This document shows positions 8,486 to 15,441 of a stretch of DNA of 17,168 nt, one piece after another. Origin of the DNA: Phycisphaerae bacterium (GTDB lineage: Bacteria; Planctomycetota; Phycisphaerae; UBA1845; Fen-1342); contig JALSRY010000205.1 in the NCBI GenBank assembly GCA_026984555.1, positions 1-17,168 on the forward strand, written 5' to 3'. A model generated the notes under the pieces. That model saw only the letters and a program-made list of their open reading frames with translations. It had not been told where the DNA came from and made no database searches. The translations under genes were made by a program, and so were the position numbers. Positions within the stretch are counted from its first letter, which is position 1, and every line of letters begins with the position of its first letter.

Positions 8486-8528
8486 AAAAAAGGCGACGCG
8501 AGGTGGAGCGAAGAAGCCCGTGGCGTCC
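8486..8528 (-). terminator. Candidate minus-strand intrinsic terminator
   Basis: Read on the minus strand, GGACGC (8523-8528) pairs with the GCGT(CG)CC strand at 8492-8499, with a two-base bulge and a long loop, and is followed directly by six T (8486-8491). It would end a minus-strand transcript that comes from the structured region at 8760-9600. The stem has only six pairs, so this is a moderate call. Confidence 0.35.
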
Positions 8529-8619
8529 TTCAGAGTATTCGGGCCCACTGCTCGAAACGTCCACGTTTCCGCAGACGAGTCGTCCTCTTGTGGGGTTGGC
8601 GTCTCGCTCAGAGTATTCG
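8521..8619. repeat. Imperfect direct repeat, two copies
   Basis: Copy 1 is 8521-8541 and copy 2 is 8597-8619. Both read TGGCGTC, then a short variable stretch, then TCAGAGTATTCG on the plus strand. A shortened relative (CAGAGTATCG) is at 9302-9311. The bases between the two copies contain small palindromes (GAAACGT-CC-ACGTTTC and GACGA-G-TCGTC). Confidence 0.6.
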
Positions 8620-8759
8620 ATTCGACAAGGTACCGTCCGTATGGGTTAGACGAACCCGCTTCGCCGTTGGCCGTTGCCTCGGCCTTGCGGTTTTCCCGTG
8701 CCGAACCTCGAAGACCGATAGTCAAACCGGCCGTCCGAATCCTCTCGCCGAGTTGGCCT

Positions 8760-9600
8760 CCCTGTAGAGTTTTGCCCAGTGAACCCTAGCCGGTCGCACG
8801 CGGCACACCGGCTCCTCTCATGGACTTTGCTCCCCTACAGCACATCAAGACCCGGAAGTCCACTGCTCGCGGGGGTTCCGCGCCCCGCTACGTTCCGCCC
8901 TCAGGGTTTGGTTACCCTCTCGGCGGCTTTCTCCTTCCGAGCCCGTGCCGGCCTTGTTTCGTGCCGGCAGCGCTCATGGGGTTTGCCCTTCGGAGCTTTC
9001 CCCTTCCACAAGGTACGCGGGCGTTACCACCCGTGTGAACCCACCTGTCGTTTCTCCCGCCACTACCGCCACCGCCGAAGCGGCGACCCGTCGCGGCAGG
9101 CCGCGACTCCTGGGCTTTGACCCTTGGGGAAGTCCCTTGCGACCCCGCGTGTGTTTAGCACGCGCAACCGCCGGCTGCTCCCTTGGGTTTTTTCCCTTCC
9201 AGGGCATTTGAGCGACAGCCTTGAGCGGCTTCCGCCGCTCTCCTCTCTCGTGCTTTGCTGAGCGATCCATCCGCGGAGGCAGACCGCTTCAGCCGGCACC
9301 CCAGAGTATCGATCGGCTCTCGCCAACCTCTTCCGCGCCCGCGGGCGAGCCCTTCGGGCGGGGGACGAGGCAACCCTCGTAGGGTTTTCGCACCGGTCCG
9401 TTCCCAAGCATTCGAGCGCCGTCCACCTCGGGCTTATGCGTTCGCCTCACGCCGCGTCGCGCGTTGCCGCCGACCGTCCGACGCTCTTTGAGGTGACCGG
9501 CCCCCTGCCGGAGCTGCCAAGGATCGGCCGTGGTGCCGAGCCTTCGCGACCTCAACGTCGCACCTCAAGTGTTGCCTATAAAAACCGCGAGTGCAAATCG
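8760..9600 (-). ncRNA. Candidate large structured non-coding RNA, family not identified
   Basis: No protein domain is recognisable on either strand, but perfect hairpins are dense. Pairs (plus-strand positions) include 8788-8794/8807-8813, 8821-8827/8856-8862, 8895-8899+8903-8907/8914-8918+8922-8926, 9072-9075/9080-9083, 9090-9096/9101-9107, 9146-9151/9159-9164, 9223-9229/9234-9240, 9365-9370/9375-9380 and 9546-9550/9557-9561. Strand polarity is minus. Hairpin 9072-9083 has a cUUCGg loop there and is extended by G-U pairs; hairpin 9223-9240 has a GGAA (GNRA) loop; and hairpin 8895-8926 has a purine GAG/GAG internal loop. On the plus strand these become CGAA, TTCC, A/C mismatches and CTC/CTC. 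The limits are approximate. An ORF-less ribozyme or an orphan OMEGA (HEARO)-type guide RNA are possible identities, but no group II domain V and no iscB/tnpB gene is visible. Confidence 0.5.
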
Positions 9601-9687
9601 TCCGGGCGGGTTTCGAGTTGTTGACAGGCTGTTGGAAGCGAGTTGCGCAAGAACTGCGTTGCGTAAGCCGTTGCCCCGGACGCATCG

Positions 9688-9716
9688 GCGGCTGTGGCGG
9701 GGCCGCTAACTTTTTT
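9688..9716 (+). terminator. Plus-strand intrinsic terminator-like hairpin
   Basis: GCGGC (9688-9692) pairs with GCCGC (9702-9706) around a 9-base loop and is followed, after TAAC, by six T (9711-9716). No plus-strand gene precedes it for more than 4 kb, so if it works it would stop antisense or unannotated plus-strand transcription before the chemoreceptor gene. A second pyrimidine tract (eight T, C, four T) follows at 9732-9744. Confidence 0.4.
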
Positions 9717-9946
9717 CCTGGTGCGGGTGTGTTTTTTTTCTTTTGACATCGCGATGACATCCGCTGTTCGACCCAGTCCGGGCAATTACCTGGAGCGTGG
9801 CCGTTTTCGCCGATTGCTAGTCAAGCCGCGATCCCGAATGACGATAAAACTTGTTGATCGAGGCGTGTCGCCGCCCGCGTCGTGGCGGGCCGGGCGCCGC
9901 CGGGAACACCTACGCGCGCCGTCGGAAGGCCACACGGGAGAATCCA
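9717..9946 (+). other. Leader region of the chemoreceptor gene
   Basis: No gene is seen in these 230 bases. A perfect TTGACA is present at 9743-9748, but no matching -10 box lies 16-18 bases downstream, so I do not call a promoter. The ribosome binding site of the next gene (GGGAG, 9936-9940, six bases before the ATG) closes the region. Confidence 0.5.
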
Positions 9947-11872
9947 ATGACTCGACGCCTCTCATTGAACGCTCGGCTGGGGCTCATTCTCGGCGTATTC
10001 GCCGTACTGGTCGCCGGCATTGTCGGTGTGACGTTCTGGGTGACCGAGGCCCAGAAGGGAGACGCCGTCGTCATCAACCTGGCGGGTCGGCAGCGGATGC
10101 TGACGCAGAAGCTGACGAAGGCGACGCTGGGGTACGTGATCGAGCTGCGCGAGACGGACGAGGCTCGCAAGCAGGTGGACTTGCTCGTGGATACGCGGAG
10201 CCACCTGGCGAAGTCGATCGCCGCGGCGAAGAAGGCGGGCGATTTCAAGCTGACCGACACGACGTTGAACTTCGCGCCCGCTGCGGCCGCCCGACAGATC
10301 GCGGCGACGTTTTCGAAGGACAAGAACCTCCGGTTGCGGCAGGTATCGCTCAAGTACCGCAACCCGGCCAACAAGCCGGACGCCTACGAGGCTCGCGTAT
10401 TGGCGATGATGGCGAAAGACCCGAAGGGGTGGAAGGGACGCGACTGGGTCGAAAAGGTGGTCGATGGCGATCACGCGGTGATGCGCTACATGCGGCCGAT
10501 TTTCGTGAAACAATCGTGCCTGACCTGCCACGGCGACCCGGAGAAGATTCCGGCATTCGTGCGGGATAAATATCCCGACGACCACGCGACCGGTTACAAG
10601 GTCGGGGAGCTGCGCGGGGCGATCTCGGTATCGTGGCCGACGCGAGCCAAGAGCCTTTCCGAGCACAAGACCGAGGCGATGGGCGCGCGCAAGCTGTTCG
10701 CCGAAACGCTCCAGGCCCTGATCCAGGGCGGGCCGGCGAGCATGGGCAAACAAAAGCCCGTACTGCCGGCGTGCGACGACCCGGCCATTCGGGCCCAGCT
10801 CGCGAAAGTGACGAAGTTGTGGAAGGCGTTCAACGCCAGCATCGATGTCATTTTCAGCGACGAAGGAACGGCCAATCCACGATTCCTGCAAGCACTCAAC
10901 ATCGTGCTGGGAGAGAACCAGACGCTGCTGGCGGAGATGAACAAAGCCGTCGGCATGTTCCAGGAGAAATCGGAAGCGCGCACGGCCCTGATGCGAAACA
11001 TCCAGCTCGGGGCGCTGGGCGTCGCGGTGGTCGTGTTCGTGGTCGTGCTGGTGTACATCCGCCGCGCGGTCACGACGCCCATTCTCCAGTCGGTGGGTAT
11101 GCTCAACGACGGAGCGGATCAGGTCAGTGACGCGGCCAGTCAGGTCTCGGGTGCCGCCCAGAGCCTGGCCGAGAGCTCGTGTGAGCAGGCGTCCTCACTG
11201 GAACAGACGTCGAGTGCGCTCGAGGAGATGTCGGCGATGACCAAGGCGAACTCGGAGAAGGCCCAGATGGCCAACGAGCTCACCGGCCACGCCCGCGATT
11301 CGGTCACGGGCTGCAACGAGACGATGGGGCGTCTGAATGACGCCATGGGTGGCATCAGCGAGGCTTCCGGGCGGATCAGCAAGATCATCAAGGTCATCGA
11401 GGAGATCGCCTTCCAGACGAATCTGTTGGCGCTCAACGCGGCGGTCGAGGCGGCCCGCGCCGGCGAGCACGGCAAGGGTTTTGCGGTCGTAGCCGATGAA
11501 GTGCGGACGCTGGCGATGCGCAGTGCCGAAGCCGCCAACGAAACCACGGACCTGATCCAGGAAGCGGTCAACAAGGTCGAACAGGGCGCCGCCGTCTCGC
11601 AGGAGATGAACACCGCGCTCGCGCAGATCGTCGAGAACGTCAGCCAGGTTGGTGAGCTCATCGGCGGCATCAACGAGGCCAGCGCCGAGCAAGCCCGGGG
11701 CGTCGACCAGATCGCGTCCGCCGTCACCCGCATCGACCAGGCCACGCAGCAGAACGCCGCCAACGCCGAGGAGTCGGCGGCTGCGGCCGAAGAGCTCTCC
11801 GCCCAGTCGGTGACGGTCAAGACCGCGGTTGGCGACCTCTACGCTCTGGTCGCCGGCGGTTCGAAAGGCTGA
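9947..11872 (+). CDS. Methyl-accepting chemotaxis protein with PilJ-like and DUF3365 c-haem sensor
   Basis: A 641-residue inner-membrane chemoreceptor. Transmembrane helix 1 is at about residues 10-32 and helix 2 at 352-374, enclosing a large periplasmic sensor. The sensor opens with [13 protein letters not shown] (44-56), the signature of the PilJ/NarX-type N-terminal domain. It then carries a DUF3365 (Tll0287-like) region with a c-type haem motif Cys191-Leu-Thr-Cys194-His195, and ends with a further helical stretch before helix 2. The cytoplasmic part is a standard signalling coiled coil, with the hairpin tip at about 485-523 ([20 protein letters not shown]). I see no clear HAMP domain after helix 2 and no C-terminal CheR-binding pentapeptide. 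It probably senses redox state, O2 or NO through the haem; that is inferred from the family. The start at 9947 has GGGAG six bases upstream. The gene stands alone, with no che genes nearby. Confidence 0.93.
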   Translation: MTRRLSLNARLGLILGVFAVLVAGIVGVTFWVTEAQKGDAVVINLAGRQRMLTQKLTKATLGYVIELRETDEARKQVDLLVDTRSHLAKSIAAAKKAGDFKLTDTTLNFAPAAAARQIAATFSKDKNLRLRQVSLKYRNPANKPDAYEARVLAMMAKDPKGWKGRDWVEKVVDGDHAVMRYMRPIFVKQSCLTCHGDPEKIPAFVRDKYPDDHATGYKVGELRGAISVSWPTRAKSLSEHKTEAMGARKLFAETLQALIQGGPASMGKQKPVLPACDDPAIRAQLAKVTKLWKAFNASIDVIFSDEGTANPRFLQALNIVLGENQTLLAEMNKAVGMFQEKSEARTALMRNIQLGALGVAVVVFVVVLVYIRRAVTTPILQSVGMLNDGADQVSDAASQVSGAAQSLAESSCEQASSLEQTSSALEEMSAMTKANSEKAQMANELTGHARDSVTGCNETMGRLNDAMGGISEASGRISKIIKVIEEIAFQTNLLALNAAVEAARAGEHGKGFAVVADEVRTLAMRSAEAANETTDLIQEAVNKVEQGAAVSQEMNTALAQIVENVSQVGELIGGINEASAEQARGVDQIASAVTRIDQATQQNAANAEESAAAAEELSAQSVTVKTAVGDLYALVAGGSKG

Positions 11873-11905
11873 CCGGAACCTGCCCGCACGCCCAATCCCT
11901 TTCAC

Positions 11906-11940
11906 GGCGGCGACGTTGGCCCCCTGGTCACGTCGCCGCC
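11906..11940 (+). terminator. Strong hairpin after chemoreceptor gene
   Basis: GGCGGCGACGT (11906-11916) and ACGTCGCCGCC (11930-11940) form a perfect 11-bp stem with a 13-base loop, starting 34 bases after the stop codon. There is no proper T tract (TGCTT follows), so it may act as a weak terminator or as a 3'-end stabiliser. Confidence 0.5.
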
Positions 11941-12059
11941 TGCTTATGCGCGGCCTGATGGCGGCGAGCGGGGGGCGGCGCGGCTCGAAGTGTGGGGGCG
12001 CGTGGTTCGGCGCGGGTTTCCGGCATCAAAAGACACGCCGGCGTTTGTGTCGGGCGGGT

Positions 12060-12088
12060 CGGACAACGACGAGCGGAGCGGGTACAAT
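12060..12088 (+). promoter_or_regulatory. Candidate sigma70 promoter of MCE-FAD oxidoreductase unit
   Basis: CGGACA (12060-12065, four of six consensus) and TACAAT (12083-12088, five of six) are separated by 17 bases. Transcription would begin about 70 bases before the ATG at 12167. The -10 hexamer is the same as that proposed for the DUF58-Bat operon. The rest of the 11941-12166 gap shows nothing else definite. Confidence 0.45.
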
Positions 12089-12166
12089 GTCGCCGCACGT
12101 TTGCCGGCTGCGGGTTGCGGAGCGGCCCGGTTTGGTCGGCGGATGTTTCGACTGGGATCCACCGTC

Positions 12167-13513
12167 ATGAAGTCACGTCGCGAGGATTTCGTACTGGGGC
12201 TGGTTGTACTTGTGTTTCTGGGCTTGTTCGTGGGCACGATGTTGTTCGTGTACCCGCGGCTGGGAGTGCATACCAGAAAGATCACGGTTCGGTTTCGACA
12301 CGAGCAGGGCGTGGCGCCGTTGAAGGAGGGCAGCGCCGTGATGCTCAGCGGCGCGCTCCAGGTGGGGAAGGTGTCGCGCGTGTGGATGAAGTCGGACGAA
12401 GTGCGCGGTGCGGGCGGCAAGCCGCTGCGGGACTTGATGATTTACGTCGATGCCGACATCGACGCCGACCTGGTGCTGCACGAGGACTGTCGGATCACGA
12501 CGGACCAGCCGCCGGTGGGGGGCGGGGGGGTGTTGGTGATTCTGGACGTCGGGGCGGCGGACGCGCCGCCGGCGCCGGCGACGATCGACGGCTTGCCGCC
12601 ACAGAGTCTGGCTGCCGCCATCGGGTCGTTGACGCGGCGGTTGCTCGGTCCGGGGGGGATGGTGGACAAGTTGGAACGGATGGTGGATTCCAACGCGGAG
12701 GGGTCGCTGGCGTACCAGATCAGCACCAGTCTGACCGATATCAACGCGATCACGGCGTCGTTGCGGCGTGATCTGAGCCCGGCCGAGCGCGAATCGCTGA
12801 TGAGCGACATACACTCGGTGGTTGGCAACATCAACGCGGCGACGGGTTCCTTGCGACGCCAGCTCAGCACGGGCGACGAGGCGACGCTGTTGTCTCGGGT
12901 TCACGTGGTGTTGCGTCATCTCGACGCGGGGCTGATGGAAGCGAATGCGATCCTGAAGGAGAGCCGCGCGCCGCTCCATGAGACGCTCACGAATGTGGCC
13001 ACCGCTTCGGGCACGGTCAATGCCGACCTGTTGCCGGCGATTCGGGCGGAGTTGAACCGGGATGATCCGGCGTCGCTGATGGGGGAGCTGCACGCGGGGA
13101 TGGCGGAGCTGAATGCGTCGCTGGAGAACGTGCGCGTCATGACCGGCGAGGGCCGTAAGATGCTCGTGTTGAATCGTCCGGTGCTGGACCGGACGATCGC
13201 GAACTTCAAGCAGGTCAGCGACCGGGCCAACGCGCTCATGTTGGAGATCGTGCTGCACCCGTGGAGGCTGTTCAAGCCGCCGGCGGGAGAGATCAAGAAG
13301 AACGACGCGTTCGTGGCGGCGCAGTTTTTTGCCGAGGCGGCGGTGGAGCTCAACGACGCCGTGGCGCGGCTCGAGGCGATCGAGCACGCGGCGGCGCCGG
13401 GCGAGCCGTTGCAGGGTTCGGAGGAGGAAATCCGGGCGATTCAGCAGTCGTTGCGCCGGACGTTCGAGCGTTTTCGCGAGGCGGAAGACTACCTCTGGCA
13501 GCAAATGAAGTAG
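12167..13513 (+). CDS. MlaD-like MCE-domain protein
   Basis: A 448-residue membrane-anchored protein of the MCE (mammalian cell entry) family, whose members carry lipids between membranes as part of Mla-type ABC systems. One transmembrane helix is at about residues 8-30, followed by the MCE beta-barrel domain (about 36-125, starting KITVRFRHEQGVAPLKEGS and containing ALQVGKV). The rest is helical. It includes a repeat of about 30 residues (INAITASLRRDL at 192 and INAATGSLRRQL at 222) with weaker similar segments further on, which fits a long extended coiled region. The ATG at 12167 is used because the membrane helix follows directly; the upstream in-frame extension is Arg/Gly-rich and has no domain. 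The permease (MlaE) and ATPase (MlaF) are not adjacent. The FAD enzyme follows after 9 bases and is probably co-transcribed. Confidence 0.85.
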   Translation: MKSRREDFVLGLVVLVFLGLFVGTMLFVYPRLGVHTRKITVRFRHEQGVAPLKEGSAVMLSGALQVGKVSRVWMKSDEVRGAGGKPLRDLMIYVDADIDADLVLHEDCRITTDQPPVGGGGVLVILDVGAADAPPAPATIDGLPPQSLAAAIGSLTRRLLGPGGMVDKLERMVDSNAEGSLAYQISTSLTDINAITASLRRDLSPAERESLMSDIHSVVGNINAATGSLRRQLSTGDEATLLSRVHVVLRHLDAGLMEANAILKESRAPLHETLTNVATASGTVNADLLPAIRAELNRDDPASLMGELHAGMAELNASLENVRVMTGEGRKMLVLNRPVLDRTIANFKQVSDRANALMLEIVLHPWRLFKPPAGEIKKNDAFVAAQFFAEAAVELNDAVARLEAIEHAAAPGEPLQGSEEEIRAIQQSLRRTFERFREAEDYLWQQMK

Positions 13514-13522
13514 GGCGAGGAT

Positions 13523-14626
13523 GTGAGCGTGGTTCCTGATCGATTCGACCTTGTGGTTGTCGGTGGTGGTCCCGCCGGCGCGACCGCCGCGGCCCGCGCG
13601 GCCCGCGAAGGGGCCACGGTGGCGGTGATCGAAAGGGCTCGTGTGCCCCGTCCGCGGCGTTGCACGGGGTGGCTGGGACCGGCCGGGGTGGCGATGTGCG
13701 CGGATATCGGTTTGGTCGCCCGCAAGGCCGGGGCGCGTCCTTTCTCCAGCGTGCGCTTGCACTCCTGGGACTTGCAACGCAGCGCGCATATCGAGGATCC
13801 GGAGTTGCGCGGGTGGCTGATCGACCGCGGCCCGTTCGACGACGCGGTACTCGACTGCGCCACCAGCGCCGGCGCGCACACCATCACCGGCGTCGAAGTC
13901 GCTGACATCCACCTGGGCGAGGACGAGGCCGCGGCTCATCTGCGCGACGGGCGGCGCGTGGTCGGTCGAATCATGCTGATCGCCGACGGCGTTCATTCGC
14001 CCGTCGGCCAGCGGGCGGGGCTCACCCCCGCGATCGGGGTGCCGCGCCTGCCGTGCTGCGCCTTCGTCGAGTTCACGTCGCGAAGCAAGGGCGTCGGCCT
14101 GGAAATCGCCGTCGGCGCCAGCCGCAGCGGGCAGGTCGTCACCGTGATGCGGGCGGGAAACGGTGGGCGAGTCTCGCTGATGATGCGCGGCGAGCCGGCG
14201 GAAGTGCGGTCGGCGTTCGTGGCGTTCAACACCGCCGCGGCGCACAAGGGCCTGTTGCCCGATGACTTGCCCGCCCCGCGCATGCGCCTTTCCCCCGCGG
14301 GAGCCGCCCTCGACCTGGAAACCCACGTGGGCAAACGCTGCGTGCTCATCGGCGATGCGGGCGGCTTCGTGGCCGCGTTCAGCAACGAGGGCATCTACCC
14401 CGCGATGCGCTCGGGTTGGATCGCCGCGGAGGTGGCGTTGCGTGCGTTGGCGGCGGCGGTACCGCAGGATGAGCTGGCGACGTTCGGGCCGCAGTGGCGT
14501 CGCGAGTTGGCCGACTATCTCCGCATGCCCAATACCGACTTGAGCTTGCTCGTTCCGCTGGTGTTCAACAACGAGCAGATGTCCCGCCGGGTCGTTCGCT
14601 CGTTCCTGTTGGGGCAACCGTTCTGA
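13523..14626 (+). CDS. FAD-dependent oxidoreductase, geranylgeranyl reductase family
   Basis: A 367-residue flavoprotein. The N-terminal Rossmann motif is Gly14-x-Gly16-x-x-Gly19 (VVVGGGPAGATAAA) with Glu37 at the end of strand 2 to bind the ribose. The second FAD motif is Gly277-Asp278-Ala279-Gly280, followed by FSNEGIYPAMRSG, which is characteristic of geranylgeranyl reductases and related lipid-modifying flavoproteins. RCTGWLGPAG near residue 46 corresponds to the family's Cys-containing segment. The likely reaction is reduction of double bonds in an isoprenoid or related lipid, but the substrate cannot be read from sequence, and a halogenase- or hydroxylase-like role is not excluded. The start is GTG at 13523; AGGGCGAGG (13512-13520) sits better for a second GTG at 13529, two codons later. 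It lies 9 bases after the MCE gene. Confidence 0.85.
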   Translation: MSVVPDRFDLVVVGGGPAGATAAARAAREGATVAVIERARVPRPRRCTGWLGPAGVAMCADIGLVARKAGARPFSSVRLHSWDLQRSAHIEDPELRGWLIDRGPFDDAVLDCATSAGAHTITGVEVADIHLGEDEAAAHLRDGRRVVGRIMLIADGVHSPVGQRAGLTPAIGVPRLPCCAFVEFTSRSKGVGLEIAVGASRSGQVVTVMRAGNGGRVSLMMRGEPAEVRSAFVAFNTAAAHKGLLPDDLPAPRMRLSPAGAALDLETHVGKRCVLIGDAGGFVAAFSNEGIYPAMRSGWIAAEVALRALAAAVPQDELATFGPQWRRELADYLRMPNTDLSLLVPLVFNNEQMSRRVVRSFLLGQPF

Positions 14627-14760
14627 TTACTGCATCGCGACCGGGGCCGGGGGCGGCGCTCCGGGGCGGGCGGCGGCGGGGGGCTGGCTCCGATCGCTGG
14701 GAGAACGCGGGATCGAGTCGTGGTGGCTTGGGGGGGCGGGGCATTTCGGGATCAGGGCTT

Positions 14761-14795
14761 TCCTTTCGTGGTGGGGTTCGGGCTATAATCCGAAC
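14761..14795 (+). promoter_or_regulatory. Promoter of def-fmt-rsmB with -10 box inside an inverted repeat
   Basis: A perfect TATAAT (14784-14789) lies about 48 bases before the def ATG. It is enclosed by GTTCGG (14776-14781) and CCGAAC (14790-14795), a perfect 6-base inverted repeat. No good -35 box is visible 16-18 bases upstream (TCCTTT). The symmetry around the -10 may be an operator for a repressor or may be chance. The rest of the 14627-14836 gap shows only G-rich sequence. Confidence 0.5.
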
Positions 14796-14836
14796 GCGGG
14801 CGGTCCGGGCCGAAGCGCGGGACGCCGGGCGCCGAG

Positions 14837-15403
14837 ATGAAGGTTTGTTCAGCCGCCGGGTGCGATGTGGGTATGGATGTTGACTTGCAGGAACTGACGA
14901 TCGTTCACTATCCCGATCCGTGTTTGCGCAAGGTTTGTGAGCCGATCACACGTTTTGACGACGATCTGGCGGCGTTTGCCGCGCGGATGATCGAGTTGAT
15001 GCACGCCGGCAAGGGGGTCGGCCTGGCGGCGCCCCAGGTTGGGATTCTCAAGCGTTTGTTTGTGATGAACGCTACGGGCGAAGAGGGGGATGACTGCGTT
15101 TTCGTGAACCCGGAAATCCACGACATGCGAGGCAACAAGGAGGCCGAGGAGGGGTGCTTGTCGATCCCGGAGGTGTACGTGCAGGTTCGCCGGGCGTTGC
15201 GTTGCCGGATCGTGGGGCAGAATCTCGCGGGCGAGCCGGTGGAAGTGGATCTCGAGGAGTTGCCGGCGCGGATCTGCCAGCACGAGACCGATCATCTCAA
15301 CGGGGTTCTGATCCTGGATCGCATGGGGCCGGGAGACCGGATCAAGGTTCGCAAGCGGCTTCGTGAGCTGGAGGCCGCGTACAAGTCTCGCGGGTCGCGT
15401 TGA
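14837..15403 (+). CDS. def: Peptide deformylase
   Basis: Removes the formyl group from the N-terminal formylmethionine of new proteins, a cytosolic metalloenzyme working at the ribosome exit. All three family motifs are present: GVGLAAPQ (residues 60-67), EEGCLS (104-109) with metal ligand Cys107, and QHETDH with ligands His149 and His153 and catalytic Glu150. The third motif has Thr where Tyr, Phe or Leu is more common (HExDH), which should not affect catalysis. The length of 188 residues is usual. The ATG at 14837 is given; a second ATG at 14873 would place the start six residues before the conserved TIVHYPDPCL and is equally credible, since neither has a strong ribosome binding site. It is the first gene of a def-fmt-rsmB unit, and its product acts on the product of fmt's pathway. 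Confidence 0.96.
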   Translation: MKVCSAAGCDVGMDVDLQELTIVHYPDPCLRKVCEPITRFDDDLAAFAARMIELMHAGKGVGLAAPQVGILKRLFVMNATGEEGDDCVFVNPEIHDMRGNKEAEEGCLSIPEVYVQVRRALRCRIVGQNLAGEPVEVDLEELPARICQHETDHLNGVLILDRMGPGDRIKVRKRLRELEAAYKSRGSR

Positions 15404-15441
15404 GTCGCGTTCGGCGGGACCGTCCGCCCGAGAATCCGCCG

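Noticed and set aside
8045..8725. A 226-codon minus-strand reading frame overlapping the start of dnaE2
   Set aside because: Its second half is an out-of-frame shadow of dnaE2 and its promoter, and the first half has no recognisable domain. I considered a reverse transcriptase or IscB remnant and saw none of their motifs.
8780..8816. A possible group II intron domain V (34 bases starting GAGCCG and ending GGTTC on the minus strand)
   Set aside because: The bases fold instead as a simple AGCCGGT/ACCGGCT hairpin; the AGC triad, the two-base bulge and the GNRA loop of domain V are missing.
8779..9555. Several plus- and minus-strand reading frames of 60-115 codons in the non-coding region
   Set aside because: They overlap on both strands, have no domains, no good ribosome binding sites, and are rich in Arg, Pro and Ser as expected for GC-rich non-coding DNA; RNA hairpins explain the conservation better.
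9743..9771. A perfect TTGACA before the chemoreceptor gene as a -35 box
   Set aside because: The hexamer 17 bases downstream is GTTCGA, not a plausible -10, and 16 or 18 bases are no better.
12173..14617. An 814-codon minus-strand reading frame opposite the MCE and FAD genes
   Set aside because: It is Arg/His/Gln-rich without domains; the plus-strand genes have clear family motifs, start sites and a promoter. It is a GC-rich antisense shadow.
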